Notes: generated by a model from the letters alone, not told the origin. DNA of 64,000 bases from Parastagonospora avenae f. sp. tritici 18332-5 (GCA_022559985.1 JAFJTR010000107.1:1-64000); one strand, 5' to 3'; counted from the stretch's first letter, positions 1 through 13,402 are shown. Made by a program: numbers and translations.

Positions 1-627
1 CTTACGTGCGAGAGCTGCCCCTGAGCTTACGCCCCCAAATCAAGCGTTACAAACAAGACTCATACCTACTTCTTTATAATGATGCGTGAGAGATAGATTC
101 ACCGGTCATAGTCGGTGACGATATGTACCGAGGTCTTATCGCCCGTTGGCAGGGGTATCTGCAAAGATGATCGAACTGATTTCTCTTGCCAGGCATGCCT
201 TCATAATGTCGATGTGTCGTTTGCTCAAGCGGATGGCCAAAATGCGTACGAACTTGACAAATAGAAAACTCAAGCTGATGTGCTGTCTCCCATCAGTTAC
301 ATAGTCGAGTCCGAGGTTGAAGCTCATCATGTAGGTCCACTGCGCTAGAGTTCTCCAGGCCAAACGGACACAGGTTTTACGGCCTGCTTCAAGACAAGTG
401 TTGATGTGCGCGTACAGAAGCTGGTGTTGTCCACGCAAGTGAAGAGACACACTGGCTGGGAAAATATATTGGAGACTAGCGCGATGTGTTGAGGAACCAA
501 CATCTTATTCGAGATGAGAATGTGCATTGGAGACGGCGATGAGAACGACGGCTGGATCGTCCGGGAGTGAATTGTAAATATAGACCACGTTTCGAATAAT
601 ATGCTGTGACCTGGTATTCTTCAGAGC
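1..627. other. Left edge, no confident gene
   Basis: This stretch holds only short open frames. A 104-codon minus-strand frame at 136-450 could be the tail of a gene, but no domain is recognisable and no splice partner can be seen. The 3' flank of the GPALPP gene begins at 627. Confidence 0.4.
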
Positions 628-1560
628 TCATAGGAAACTACCGCTCGCGAATCGATCGCTGAAGCCCTTCGACTTGCTGAGTAGCTCCCTTCTCTGCTTG
701 TTGTTGGCCGTGCCAATGACAGCCATATCCTTCTCATAGTCGAAAGCACGTTTGCTGGGATCGTCTTCCTTCTCCTTTCCAGTACCCTTCTCGGCATGCT
801 GCTCAACCAAGCTCTTCCCTCGCGCGGCATCAATCTTCTCTCGCATCTTACGCGCCCTTCTCTCCTCCTCCTTGCTCTTCTTCGACTCGTGTGTCGCCGC
901 CGGTGCATTTGCTGGTGTCGTGATACCCATAGCTTCGTCCTGTAAGCGCTTAAGCTTCTGCTCGGGTGTCTCCGTCCATGCGCTGCTCATGCCTCCGCCT
1001 CCACCCGCGCTCTTTCCTGTATTGAACTTCTTGGGGCGCGCTTTGGTCGGGTCCAGGCGTGCTGCGAGATCGTCTTGCGTAGGCGGCATTGTCATCCAGT
1101 CATCGCGCTTCGCTTTTTGGGGTCCTTCGGTGAATTGTGGATTGGTATCGAATGCTGATTTTCCGGCCATGTCGTCATGGTCGTAGTTGGAGGAAACTCC
1201 GCCGGCAGGAGGCGGGGCGGGTCCAAAGTCGTCATCGCTGCTATCTGAATCGTCTGAAGGGGGATAGGGCGGTCGTTCATTCATAGGCGCTGGTGGAGGT
1301 GCAGGGCCCACGACACGTGCAGGCTTCGAAACTTGAGGAAGCGTCGGCCCGACATCGCTGTCTTCGCTACTTGATCGCGACGCAATATGTGGTGGCAGTG
1401 AAGGTCCAACAGCGCGCCGAGGTGATTTTGCGGCGGGCGGAGGTGCTGGGCCAGCTACTCTGCGCCGCTTCTCGCCCGAGTCTGAGCTGGAGGCGCCATC
1501 TTCATCGTCGTCGCGGCTTCTTTTCGCCAGGTGCGGAGGTAGTGTCGGTCCGATCGGCAT
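628..1560 (-). CDS. GPALPP motifs-containing / DUF3752 protein
   Basis: This is a single-exon gene for 310 aa. The N-terminal half carries repeated GPxLPP/GPAPPP motifs (MPIGPTLPP at the start, then GPAPPP, GPSLPP, GPTLPQ, GPAPPP) in Ser/Asp-rich low-complexity sequence. The C-terminal half is the charged DUF3752-type region (WMTMPP, then a KKSKEEERRARKMREKIDAARGKSLVEQH-like helix, then FDYEKDM and a conserved SKSKGFSDRF-type end). The start at 1560 was chosen because the MPIGPTLPPHL start fits the family; the frame is open 54 codons further upstream but without motifs. Members of this eukaryotic family are little studied and probably nuclear. The gene is divergent from VPS8, sharing a promoter of about 456 bp. 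Assignment to the family is strong, function is not known. Confidence 0.9.
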   Translation of the reverse strand: MPIGPTLPPHLAKRSRDDDEDGASSSDSGEKRRRVAGPAPPPAAKSPRRAVGPSLPPHIASRSSSEDSDVGPTLPQVSKPARVVGPAPPPAPMNERPPYPPSDDSDSSDDDFGPAPPPAGGVSSNYDHDDMAGKSAFDTNPQFTEGPQKAKRDDWMTMPPTQDDLAARLDPTKARPKKFNTGKSAGGGGGMSSAWTETPEQKLKRLQDEAMGITTPANAPAATHESKKSKEEERRARKMREKIDAARGKSLVEQHAEKGTGKEKEDDPSKRAFDYEKDMAVIGTANNKQRRELLSKSKGFSDRFASGSFL

Positions 1561-2016
1561 GGTAAATCGTGAGATGTTCGTTTTGGTGGTGTGGGTGAAG
1601 TTGTTTTGAGGTTTGGACCGAAGTGACGTTGAGGGAGCTTGGGCCAAACTCCCGGCGCGCCCGCGGCGATCTACGAACTGCGCCATGGAGCTTGATACGA
1701 GCACCATCATCCCCGCCAACATTCACTGCGAGCACCTCTTGCCATTGCCGTACCTTCACCGTGACCTGTGACCCTGCCCAAAGTCTGGACAACCCGTAAT
1801 ACGTAGCCCCGCCCGCCAAGTCCTCCAACACCACGTGCGCGTCTTCAGGCAACCCTCGACCCTATCGCGAACCACTTTACGACCTACGTAGCAGATTGTC
1901 CAATTGAGCATATCACATCTGCTAAGAGATACGACCCGCATCCCATCTCACACCATCCAAAATCACGTGTCCGACCAATGTTTGCGTGAAGCGATGCTTT
2001 GCGACGAACGAGCCTC

Positions 2017-5000
2017 ATGAGCTCAGATTCCGAGGAGAGCCGCTCCAGTGCTCCCAGAAACCACCACGATGAAAGTGCACAGGAAGATCTTGCAGACGGA
2101 GCATCAGTAGATCAAAATGGGAGCATAGAGGAGGATGCGCCTGGTGATAATGGCACAGAAGACGCAGAAGAAGAGGAGCTCGAATTGATAGACAACGGGG
2201 GTAATGACCTGACGTTCCATAGAGTCAGGAGTCGAGGAGCCCAGCAAGAAGAAGACACAAGTTCTGTGCTCTCCATCCGTCCCAAAGTGGAGAGATCAGG
2301 CAGTCCGGAATCGACCTCCACTCCAGATGATACCCCATCCATACAGGTAGGTCGCATAACTACGACTCATCAACCATCACTGACACGTTCAGGGCTCAAG
2401 ACTGTCCTCGCCAAGCAGCAGTGTACCTGTATCACATAGCTCACTTCGACCACATCGACCGACGTCACTACAACCATTTGAACGCCGTTTCTCCTCGCGT
2501 CTTTCGCCCTCTCCGCTTGCATCGCCTCGTGCCGCATCTCCAGCCTTTCTATCGGCACACTCGAGACAATCCTCTCTGTCTAGTAACATACTCTTTCAAC
2601 ATCAGCCAGACGAAGCAGAAACACCACAGGCGCCATGGGAGGTAGTGCGGTGGACCAAGTTGAAGAAGATTACAGGGCAAGTCTTCTCAGAGATAGGCAA
2701 GCGCAACTTTGGCCGCCCAACATGCCTCAATGTTGCTGCGTCGCTTGCCATTGGAACTTCCAAGGGCTTTATCTTGATCTTCGACTATCAGCAGGTCTTG
2801 AAGTCCATCATTGGCCCTGGCACAAAAGGTACGACTGCTTTATCATCATCGCTACAAGCAAACTAACACGTTCTATAGCTATTGAGTGTGGTGCTGTGAC
2901 ATCGCTAGCCATCTCGGCTGATCACTCAACTGTCGCGGGCGGCCATGCGACCGGCAACATCTTCACCTGGGAGCTCGCCAAACCAGCTAAGCCATTCCTG
3001 CACATTCCGCCATTGGACCGCGCGAGCTTAGATGATCGCAAGTCAGATGGCCACATCTCAGGGACAGCTGTACTACACCTCGGTTTTCTTGGCACACGGC
3101 ACACTGCTCTTGTGTCGGCCGATGACGCTGGAATGGCGTTCTCGCATCTCGCAACCCGTGGACTAGGAGCTATCGCGCGGACAGTCAAAACCACCAGGAT
3201 CCTCGGTAGATACCCACTTTCGGCCAAGTCCATGGAGAAACTGCGAAAGCCAAGTTCCGTGCTCGCTTTCGCGCCATTGCCATTGGGGAACGTCGAACAG
3301 CCTACAGATGACATGGGCTTGACTGCTCTGCTCACACCTTATCTGCTAGTCATTGTTTCGACGACTCCACTTGCACAGACGCAACACAAAGCGCCGCGTC
3401 CGAAAGATGTAGAGCCTCATGGCGCATTGAGCGGATGCCTCGCCTGGTTCCCTGCTGTCAAGCTGAAGAATCCTTCCAACGATGTGAACAAGAAGTCGGT
3501 GTCGAAAACCAAACTAGTGTACTGCTGGTCCAATGTCTTGACTATCCTGGACGTAGAATCCATAAGTGCTCCGCCAACAGAAAAAGAGAAACCAACAGAG
3601 CTCAAGTTCAAGCCGAGAAGTCGTTGGAAGGCAGAGGAAGCTGTCGTTGCCGTGCAATGGCTCAGCAGATCAGTGCTCGGTGTTTTAACGATCAGTCAGC
3701 GGCTCGTCATCCTTGAAGACACAACATTGCGCATGACGGATTCGTTTGACTTGCTACAAAAGCACATCTACTTTTCTGATTTGTTTTCCCGGCAGCTAAG
3801 ACCTGTCATCGAACAGCATAATGAGGAGGACGACTCCATGCATGGCGTCGTTGCCAATGCGTTCTACATGAGCTTCCGAGCTTACAAGGGAAGACTGTTT
3901 CTGCTAGGCTTCAACGATGTCTCGATCGGAACTTTGTCAAACTGGGCAGATCGCTTGATGGCACTCATGGAAGATGGCGACTACATTGCCGCCATAGGCC
4001 TTGCTACTTCATACTACGTTGGTGATGCAGACAAACTGACGGTGGGACTTCCAGAAGACGACAATGCACGCCACGCGCTTGTTCAGGAGAAGCTGCTTGA
4101 CATGGTCACTGCGTCTCTGAAGTATACGTTTACGAGAAAAGACGAAGACGAAGACGCACGAGAGACACGCCTCAAAGAGCTTGCGGAAGTCTGTTTCACC
4201 GCGTTGATCAGCATGAAAGAGCTAGATTTTCTGTTTGAGGATGTATACGATGCGTTCGAGGATGGGTCAGCGGAGAAGGCATTCTTCGAGACGCTCGAGC
4301 CGTATATTTCCGAAGACGAGATCACGGACGTACCGCCGAATGTACTCAAGGACCTGATCACCTTTTATGCGTCTGCGAACCGAGGCAGTAGGCTCGAGGA
4401 GATGTTATGTCGACTAAGCACGGACACCATGGACATCAATCAGGTCACCATGTTGTGTCAGCAATACGTACTCTACGATGCTCTAATCCACGTCTGGACG
4501 CGTGCCCTAGGCGATTTCATCACACCACTCACCAACATTCTAGATCTCATCAAGCTGGTGGACTTTGATGTCGATGAGACAGAGAACATATATATGACCT
4601 CGGCGAAGAAGATCTTTGCATACCTGGCATACACTTTTACCGGCCGCTTGTATCCCGGAGGCACGTCCATGGACGACGAACAAGCATACAGCGCGAAGAA
4701 AGACATGTATCGCTTCCTGTTCTCGGGTAAAATCCTGCAGTGGCCGCCAGGCTCTGGGCAGACTATCTTGACTCAAAACGATCACAGCGAAGAACCTCCA
4801 TTTCCTTACCTCTCACTCATCCTCGACTTCGACGCATCAAGCTTCATGAGCATGCTCAACGAGGCCTTTGAAGATAGCTTTCTCAATGGTGATCAAGAAG
4901 GACTTAACGGGGCCCCGACCAACGGCGCACAACGCGGATCTACACTGACGCCTACACGCCAGTATATCATCAATATCCTCTTTGGCATCATGACACCCGA

Positions 5001-6885
5001 CAACTTTGACCCGGAAGACATCATCTACTTTTACATGTTCGTGGCCAGGAACTTGCCCAAGTACCCACAGCACATCATGCTACCTGGCACAAAACTGCAG
5101 CAGGTCCTTGTTGGGTTGTGCAACTATCCCACCGAGACTATAAAAGAGGACTGTCAGCTATCTGTGGAATACCTCTTGTCGATGTACCAACCACCAAATC
5201 CGCAAGATCTTGTATCGCTTTTTGAAACAGCTGGGTTCCACCGCGTGCTGAAGACGGTATATCGAGGCCAACAACAGTGGGCGAAGCTGCTGGAGACGTA
5301 CCTCGACGATGAGGAGGACGATGAGGCAGTCTTTGGCTGCATAAGCGACTTGTTGCGGCCAAGCAAGGGTCTAATCAAGAAGCAGGTCAACGAAGTCAAG
5401 GTTGTCATCGTCCGCCGTGCGACTGATTTAGCTGAGATCGACGCGGCGCAGACCGCGATTACGATGAAGAAATATGCCCCGGATCTTCTACAGTCAACAC
5501 TAGATGCTCTCGACGATGATGCTGATGCGCAGTATCACTATCTTGAGGCCCTAATCGAGCCAGCTAATTCACAAGAGGGAAATGTTGCTTCGGTCGACGA
5601 AACTCTGCCCACGGGCTTTGTCGAGCGATATGTGCAGCTCATGTGCACATACAATAGCTCCCACGTTGCAGATTTTGTCGGCCTTCTCAATTCGGGTGAT
5701 CTGAGATTGGATCCTGTGTTGCCTGCGCTAGAGAAGAGCGGTGTCATTGACGCTGCGGTTGTTCTCATGGCGCGCGACGGTCTTGTCAAAGACGCGATGG
5801 ACCGTCTTGTCAAGCATTTGGGTACACTAGAAACTGCTCTGACAGGCCTCATCAACGCTGCATCCGAGACACCTGATGTTGCAAATACTGAAGAAGCAGT
5901 CCACGATCTGCTCGAAGACATCAACAAATACGTCAAAGTCGGCATATGGCTATGTCAAGGTCAAACCAGATCATCAGATCGAACACCCGAATCTATCGCC
6001 GACAGAAGAAAGTCCGCCTACGGAGAAGTCCGCGAAAGTGATCTCGCCCTCGACGAACTCCTCTGGCTCGATCTCATCGACACAGTCGTCCGACTTATCC
6101 GCGACACCTCCACCGCCGTCGTCGACCTCGACGCCACAACATCTTCCACCGATCCCTCCCACGCCGCCACAATCGACACAGCCCGCATCGTCTCGACCCT
6201 GCGCTCCTCCGTCCAACAAACCTTTTCCGCCCTCCTCACATCAACCACCATCCCACCCAACAAACAACCCCCCACCACATCTCCCTCAACAACCATCCGC
6301 CCTCCTCTCCGTCACACCGCATCCCAACCCCAATCCAACCCCTCCTTCCTCCGCATCCTCCGCTGCTTCCTGACCCGTGCCACACACACATATTCGCCCT
6401 CGCTCGCACACCTGCGCTCTGTCCTCGCAGAAATATTCGCAGCGTACACGTTCGAAGAGACGATCTTATCCCTGGCGAACCGCTTCCTCGACAAAGAAGG
6501 CTTCGAAAACGTGCACGAAGTCACCGAGCGGAGGAAGAGGGGCTGGCGGCCGCGCGGACAGGTGTGCGAGGGGTGTAGGAAGAGGTGTTGGGGGCCTGGG
6601 ACGGGAGGGGGCGTGTGGGCGGCGTGGGAGAAGAAGGAGGGTGAGAGGAGGGCGAAAGTGGTTGGGGTGGGCATGGATGAGGTGGGGGGGAAGAGTAAGG
6701 GGAAGAGACCGAGTGTTGCGGAAGGAGTTAGTGAGGATGGAGAGAGTAAGACTGAGGATGGAGGGAAGTTGGTGCTTTTTGCGTGCAGGCATTTGTGGCA
6801 TAAGGGGTGTTTGGAGGAGAAGACGGAGAGGGAGAGTGCTGGGGAGGAGGGGAAGGGGAGGGTCAGGTGTTTGGCTTGTATATAG
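2017..6885 (+). CDS. VPS8: Vps8, CORVET complex subunit
   Basis: Three exons (2017-2346, 2393-2828, 2879-6885) encode 1590 aa; both introns (46 and 50 bp) are GT-AG. The start MSSDSEES follows the usual acidic Vps8 N-terminus. The first 300 residues lead into a WD40-like beta-propeller (FGRPTCLNVAASLAIGTSKG, then the VTSLAISADHSTVAGGHATG blade). A long alpha-solenoid follows. The C-terminus has a RING-H2-like finger (CEGCRKRC at 6562-6585, then FACRHLWHKGC, then the terminal CLAC). Vps8 is the Rab5-binding subunit of CORVET, tethering early endosomes before fusion. The RING is split by a Gly/Lys/Ser-rich insert of about 60 residues, and nucleotide strand bias flips from C-rich (6060-6480) to G-rich (6530-6880) in this last part. 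Identity is secure; the exact tail is slightly less so. Confidence 0.96.
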
Positions 6886-9181
6886 TTGTATTGGAAGGTG
6901 GGAGGGGGACGAGGAGGGGTTATGTACATCACGTTTTTATACAGTAATTTCCATGCGATGAAGATAATTCTTATGATGAGCAATGGTGATGGTGATCATC
7001 ATCACGGCACGGGGGAAATTCATCGCTGACATAGCACCATAAGTTACCCGCACCAAACTTTCGTTTCCAAAACTCGGGTCAGGGCACGCCGCCATCCATT
7101 GGTCGCTGGACGTGTTCTGTTCCCGCACAGCTCTTCGCGCAATCATGATCTCTGAAGAGTCGATTTCTGAGTTTTTAAGATCATCATTCTTCCCGCTGTC
7201 GTTGAACAAAAAGAAGAAATAGAGGAGCTGAAGAGAGGTCTTAATACCCCAGTTGCAAACGCCCAGGAAAAGTGCAAACTATGGGAACTGCAAATTTCGG
7301 ATTTTTGAGTCGCGAGCAAATCCGCAGAGACACATACATGGAGCAACCTCGCCATTTTCGTCGAGTTCTCTGGCGTTCTCGGAGACATAACCGGAGTGAT
7401 TATGCAATCTTTTCACACATTCACTGCCGATGTCTCGTATTTTCATCGACAACAAGAGTCCAGTGGAAGTGTAGTTATGTTTCTGTGCTTCCTTTTAGAG
7501 AGATTCGGACATGCGTGGACACCGCCGATCATTTAGTGCCTGAGAGAAAAGACATGTCGTGAAATCGAAGCGATTTTGGTTACGCGGGATATTTATATGC
7601 GCAGCTCCGAGGAAAGGCCGTTGATCATGCAGTGAATGCAGTGAATGCAGTGAATGCAGTGAATGCTTGTCCATTTTAGTTCCTTGCACACCCGATCGAG
7701 CCAGAAAGCTATCATATCTCTGGACCAGCTCGATTTTGAATAGGACATCGACTCTTCTCTACCTTTTTTTTTTGAGAAATGTGTGTAGAAGAGCTCAACT
7801 TTTGGCAAACGGAGAGACGCAATGACCGCAGCTCATGCACAGCCGCTACTTGGATTCGAAAACCGCCTAGAGTCAGGACATACATCTGGAATTTGAACAG
7901 AGACGAAAGCTTCCACAGAGAATCATGTACCTCTTTTGCATCCTTTTGGTGCCGCACCTCGAAGATCTCAAAAGCAGAGGACAAATGCACGTCTCGAGGC
8001 CACATTTTTTCATTCAGAAAAGACAGGCCATAATCGGGGACTCTTCTTGATTTAAATCGTGCGAGAACATCGGGGAAAGGCGACGCCACCATTATGCTTG
8101 CTGATCGCATGTTTTTGATCGATGTCATAGGAAGGCTTTGTATCTGTTTTTGCAGTGGGTTGGGGAGGCGGGAAAGACATCAGTTATCGTAAGTGTGGTC
8201 TCGACCTCCTCCATGCGGCCATACCATTCTGTCTTTTTGAATTCGTAGGAGCAGAGAGCGGACGCAAACATAATTGGCGCATCACCTGGTTTTATCCCGA
8301 CTCGACTCACAGCAGAACTTATAACAAAATCTCAGGCCCAGAAGAGCACCATGACATCCATCTCCTTTGCCGCAGTCTTTGGTCTCAATTCATAAACTGT
8401 AGCGCGACCTCTTCTTTTCAAAGTGGGCGCGAGGTAGGAAAATCATGAAACGCTGCTTCTCTCTTGTTTTCGGAACTTCCAGCGACCGGGTTCCACTCAA
8501 CATATGCTCCAGTCTTCGATTTTTTTTTTGGAGAGAAGAGCACATGTACGCGTTGCTGATTTCATTTAGAAAGACAAACGTGTACGTGTAATGATTTGTG
8601 TGAACAAGCAAAGTACGTCGAAGGAAGGCTTTATATACCCCTGCCACAACGCGCCAAGCCTATCTTCATCACCACCTGCCTGCGCCAAACCTCACAGCAA
8701 ACACACGTCATGTACAAACAAACTATATTTCAAACATTCTGTATTATCACGGCACCCGCCGAATCATATACAATGCAAAAGCGCAAACAATGCAGTTCTT
8801 GATGCCCTATCCCAATGCATCCCGTTGTACCCATAAACCGCCATATCCTTTTCCCCATGTGTGAAATCTACCCGAAGTATTTACAGAAAGAAGCTCCTCG
8901 AACTTAACTCTTCAACCATTACGATGCATTATCATACACAATTTTTCTTTTGTAGTATCATGTCTTACCACACCGCTTCAAACCAGCAATGAATGCTAGT
9001 GAGGCTACTGAAGCCGGTTTGAACGACCCGAATTATGCGATCCATAGCTCGACCGTCTCCTTGAATGAGCTGGCTGCTCTCCCTGAGAAGATCGACGAGA
9101 GTACGACCGCAGTGCTTCTCGCGCTTGTGCTCGATCGAAGCTCGCCCCGTACGGTTGCGTCACTAGCGGCCCTCCCTGAGA
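6886..9181. other. 2.3-kb region between two convergent genes, no confident gene
   Basis: It contains the 3' flanks of VPS8 and the Caf120-like gene, a 9-bp tandem repeat at 7627-7666, and A/T homopolymers near 7763 and 8519. The longest frame is a minus-strand 138-codon ORF (7712-8128) preceded by another at 8125-8310 in a shifted frame. They might be exons of one hypothetical gene, but I recognise no domain and no convincing splice pair. Confidence 0.4.
7627..7666. repeat. 9-bp tandem repeat, about 4.4 copies
   Basis: The unit GTGAATGCA is repeated without mismatches from 7632, preceded by a partial ATGCA. It lies outside any supported gene. In minus-strand frames it would encode a repeated His-containing tripeptide, but there is no sign that this is translated. 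Confidence 0.9.
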
Positions 9182-12100
9182 CTATCGGCGAGAGTATGAC
9201 TGCTGCTGTGCTTGTCGTGCTTGTGCCTGATCGAAGCTCGCTCCGTACGGTTGCGTTGCTGGCTGCTGTTGCCCGTATTGCATCTGCTGTTGCTGGAAGT
9301 ACTGGCTTTGCGGCGTCTGGGGAGAAGGCGATGCCCATCCGCCTGGCATTGCATTCGTGTTTGGCGTCATCATTGGCTGTTGGAAGTAACCTTGGCCTTG
9401 GAACACCTGCTGTGGAACCTGACTCGGGCTGGAGTACGCCATACCGACCATACCATGAGGAGTGCCGGGTCCAGTTGGCATTCCCATAACGCTCGGAGTT
9501 CCCATTGGCATGCCCATTACACTTGGAGTTCCGACTGACATGCCCATGACACTCGGGGCACGGGAAGGCGCACCTGCGTAGCTCCCATATGCGTATTGGC
9601 TCTGTGCCATGTTTGCCTGTATTTGTAACTGCTGCTGTTGGTGCATCTCGAGCATCTGGCGTTGGCGCGCTTGAGTTTCTGCCACCTGCTTTTGCTGCTG
9701 AGCAAGTAGACGCCGATCTATTTCTGCTTGCATAGCGGGGGAGTGGCCGATGCGAGCGGCTTTAACAGCAGCCTTCTCCTTCTCACGGGAGTCAATGTAC
9801 CCGGTCAATCCCTGTGAGGGTTGCTGCTTCTTGTGTTTGGTAACACCTGACAGCAATGGAGTGCCTGTCATGCGAGCGACCTGCTCTTGCTCTTGTGCTG
9901 ACAGCGACGTCTGCCGGTAATCCAAAATCGCATCAGCGCCCCGAGATTGTGGGCGACTCAAGGGCCGACTGGGAGGTCGGACGGCACCTGGAGAGCCCTC
10001 AGGTGTTCGCTGCAGATGCGTCCAATCACCAGAACGTTGCCGTCCCCCAAGGGGTTCGGGAGTGGATCGACCATGACCGTAAACATAGTTTTGCGATTGG
10101 TTTGCACGATACTTGACCCATTCTTCCGCATCAAGCTTTTGCCTGCTATCATGCTGCTGCTGTGGTTGCTGTTGTGATGCCATCGTGACTGGCTGCCAAG
10201 CAACGCTTCGCGAATCCGAAGCATTTACGGAGCCCGAGCCGCTCCGCATATGTAGCATTGTGTTTGGCGTCGTCCTTCCGGAGATGTATGATTGGCGTCG
10301 TTGCTCATTGGGAGTGATTGCGAGATTTTCTCTTGACTGCGAAAAGCTGCCGTCGTGCACTTCTTGGGTCATGGTACCACTGGTACCAGGCCGCTTAGCC
10401 TCTAGAGGAAGAGAGTATGTAGGGCCAAAGTCGAAAGCTGGCACGTCTGCTGATGGCGGGTGTCGATTGGCGACGACCTGTGAAGCCTCCTCTTCCTCTA
10501 CGTCGGACTTGAGTTTGAGGTTAGGGTCACCAACAACTCTCAGTATGCCGCTTCGGGGGCGATCCTGAGGTCTAGTGGGCAGTTTGCGTGGTTGAATCTC
10601 CTCGCTAGCAACGCTCGCATAATCAGGGGTGGAGCTTGAGAGGGCATCGTCGTCGTCGTAGCGACTACTAGATGTGCTTTGTTGTCTGTGTAGCAATGCT
10701 TCTTGGTGGTTGAGAGCGTCGAGGGCTTCGAGATCAACTATCTCGTTTCGTAAACTGTCGAGGTTTGAGCTGTTGGTCGAGCGAGCGTCATCCTCTTTCG
10801 AGGGAGAAGGGGACCGACCTGGGACTGGTTTTCGCTGGACGTGACCGCCGCCGCTACCAGAATGCGGACGATACGGGAGCTCCTCTCGCCATTGTTGCTG
10901 CGGCATTTCCACGTGTTCAGGCACTGGTGGAGCTGCAGGTTCATATGCAGACGATGGCTGGACGAACTCAGCATGCTCCACGTAGGGCGATGCTGGTATC
11001 GTCGCCAGCCGACTGTTTGAGTTACGGTCTGTTGGCGGAGGTCGAGAGGGTGCGCTCAGATGCATCTGTTGGCCGTCGCCACTGTAAGCATTGTAATCCG
11101 CGCTACGTCTGCTTTGAATGCTCTCTTGGCTTCTCCAAGCAGCTGCAGCACCGGCTGCCGCGATACCTGGATTGTTGGAGGCATCAGCCATCTGCTGATA
11201 AGTTGCAGGGTCTACATCGGCGTTTGGTATCATGGCAGATGGCAGAGTGGGTCGCACGGGTGGCTGCTGGTAAGGCGCATGCTCAAGAGCAGGTGGCACA
11301 TCCACCGGCCCATGCGGCGGAGCAGACGGTGCGATCGGAAGCTGAGGTAGATTGCCTGGATCATGGATCGGGCTTTCGTCACTATCGGAAGCTTCGCGGT
11401 AGTTGGACTGTCCATTGTGGGGACCGCCGTTAAAGGACGCATGTGGTGGTGGTGCGGGTGGGAGATCAGCTCCATCTATGCCACGACCGTTTCCGAGGCG
11501 TGAAGGCACGCCCTGGTACTTGTTGTAACCCTGAGCCTCCGATACTGATCGCTGATGCTTAGGAGACGCGAACGGCACTGCTGCAGGAGCGGTACCCGAG
11601 CGTGGCGGGCCTTGAGGCTCAAAGTCAACACGCGCTTGTCGACTTGGAGATGAGCGGCGAGTGGATGGATTGGAGCGGACCGAGCCCTGATCGTCGAATC
11701 GCAGACTGCTGGCACGCATGGAACCAGCGCCGGTGGCACGACTGACGGTGTTTCTCCTGGTTGACCTAGAACCAGGAGAGTCAGAGTCGCCCGAGTTCAT
11801 GCGCGTTGAGGTGAGCTCCTTCAACTGCTTCCGCCACTGGCGTTCGGACCAGGTTGAGCTGCCATCAGTATTAATGAGGCTGACCACGTCCCAGATCTCC
11901 AAGTACCCATAACGCCTGCCAGAAGGCATGCCGAACATGAGACCCCGCGAGTCCAACACATCTGCGATGAGCTTCTTAGGGCGTCCGTAGAGGTTGAACG
12001 TGTCGAAAACAGGGAAAAGATACTGCAGCATAATCTCGAAGCCGCTGATCGCGGGTCGCACTTCAGGCATGACGAAAACAAAGCCCTCAGTTGTGCTCTC

Positions 12101-13402
12101 GGGGGTGGAGTGGACCGTGATTTTACCTTCGATCTTGACCAGTGTCGATTGGTCAATGAGTGGCTTAGACTGCGGGTAGATGGCGTAGCACGAGTACGCG
12201 TCCTTGACCGTCGCGATGGGCTTGGTGTTTTTCTTGATCTTCTTAGAGTCGTAGAACTTGATGTCGCCCTTGAGGACTGCCTGCTTGTCGTATACGTTGG
12301 ATTTCTTCTGCGTCTTCTGCAGTTTGGCGTATTCCTTCTGGTCCGGCGGAGACACGACACACCAGCAGCGGCGCCAGGGAGTTCCGGCACCGAAGCGCAC
12401 ACGCACCCAGTCGTCGTAGGGCGCGGCTTGACGGTCGAGCAGTGTGCGAATGTTGTTCAAGGTCTTACCCTTGCCCGCGATAAGTGCTCCGGTATACGCT
12501 TCCGAGAGACTCGTGTGCTCGTACATGGCGAGGCGGATACCAGCGGTCCATTGAGTGAGGGCGTGGTACGAGTCGAAATGGAAAAGGTACTTGTTACTGG
12601 CAGCTGTCGATACACTGAGGATGTTTTCGAGCTTCTTGCCGTCCTTGAGAGTCATGGAGGGGATCTGGCTGGGGTCAGTGCTGCGTCAGGTGGGCCAGCC
12701 TCCGGCACACTTACCATGTGAATCGCAGCATCGGTGAGGTTGATAAATGTCGGCAGCACCTCGGTGTCGCCACCGGCCTGGTCAAGGGCGCTGGCGTCCC
12801 ATAGCGAGAGAATGGTGCCCACGAGCTGAACAAAGTATTCCTGCCATTTTCTGTCTGGCGCGGGGCGGCCACCTGCAGGCTGTCAGTGTCACCAACGTCG
12901 GTCATTATGCAGTTTGACGTACGGGCGTCCGTGTCGTGGAACTTGAGAAAGTAGCCCTCCTGGTATAGTTTGTTTGAATGACTGTTGAGAAAGGTAAAGA
13001 TGCGTTGGAGCTCAGGGAGCGTGTCTGCGCCGACCTCCATGACGGGCGGTTGGTATGTCTGGATCATGGACATGGGCCTCGAGGAAGGGCGCGAGTCGGT
13101 CGAGAACTGGCGCTGGTGGTTGGGCGAGGGCGATGCACGCCCGTTGTTGTTATACGTGTCGAGCGCACTTGCCGACAGAGCGAACGAGGGAAGAGCGGGT
13201 GACGACGGCCCCGGTGACGCTGTGTTGGACGGCGGCTGTTTCTGCAGGTGGGCGTTGCCTCCCCATTGCGACATAAAGGACAGAACTGCAGGTGAAGGCG
13301 GAATTAGCCCACGGTCTCAGACACACAACTGGGGCGAGCGAGGGAGGACGGTATCGCGGTGAAGTACAGGCGCATTTGTTTACCTCTCTTGGGTCGTCCC
13401 AT
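9182..13402 (-). CDS. Caf120/Skg3-like PH domain protein
   Basis: Four exons on the minus strand (13384-13402, 12923-13285, 12715-12872, 9182-12664) encode 1340 aa. The first exon is only 19 nt (MGRPKR plus one base) and joins in phase to VLSFMSQWGG; this start is the least certain part. The PH domain spans roughly residues 90-250, built from exons 2-4 (NKLYQEGYFLKFHD, then the WQEYFVQLVGTILSLWD strand, then FINLTDAAIHM joined to IPSMTLKDGKK). A second conserved block follows (WVRVRFGAGTPWRRCWCVV). The remaining 700 residues are low-complexity, rich in Ser/Pro/Gln, ending in a polyQ-like region with PSVMGM repeats (9480-9560). Yeast Caf120 associates with the CCR4-NOT complex and Skg3 is cell-polarity related; whether this orthologue does the same is inference. 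Confidence 0.9.

Noticed and set aside
6312..6983. 223-codon minus-strand open frame in the VPS8 tail
   Set aside because: It exists because of the pyrimidine/purine bias of the tail; no motif of its own.
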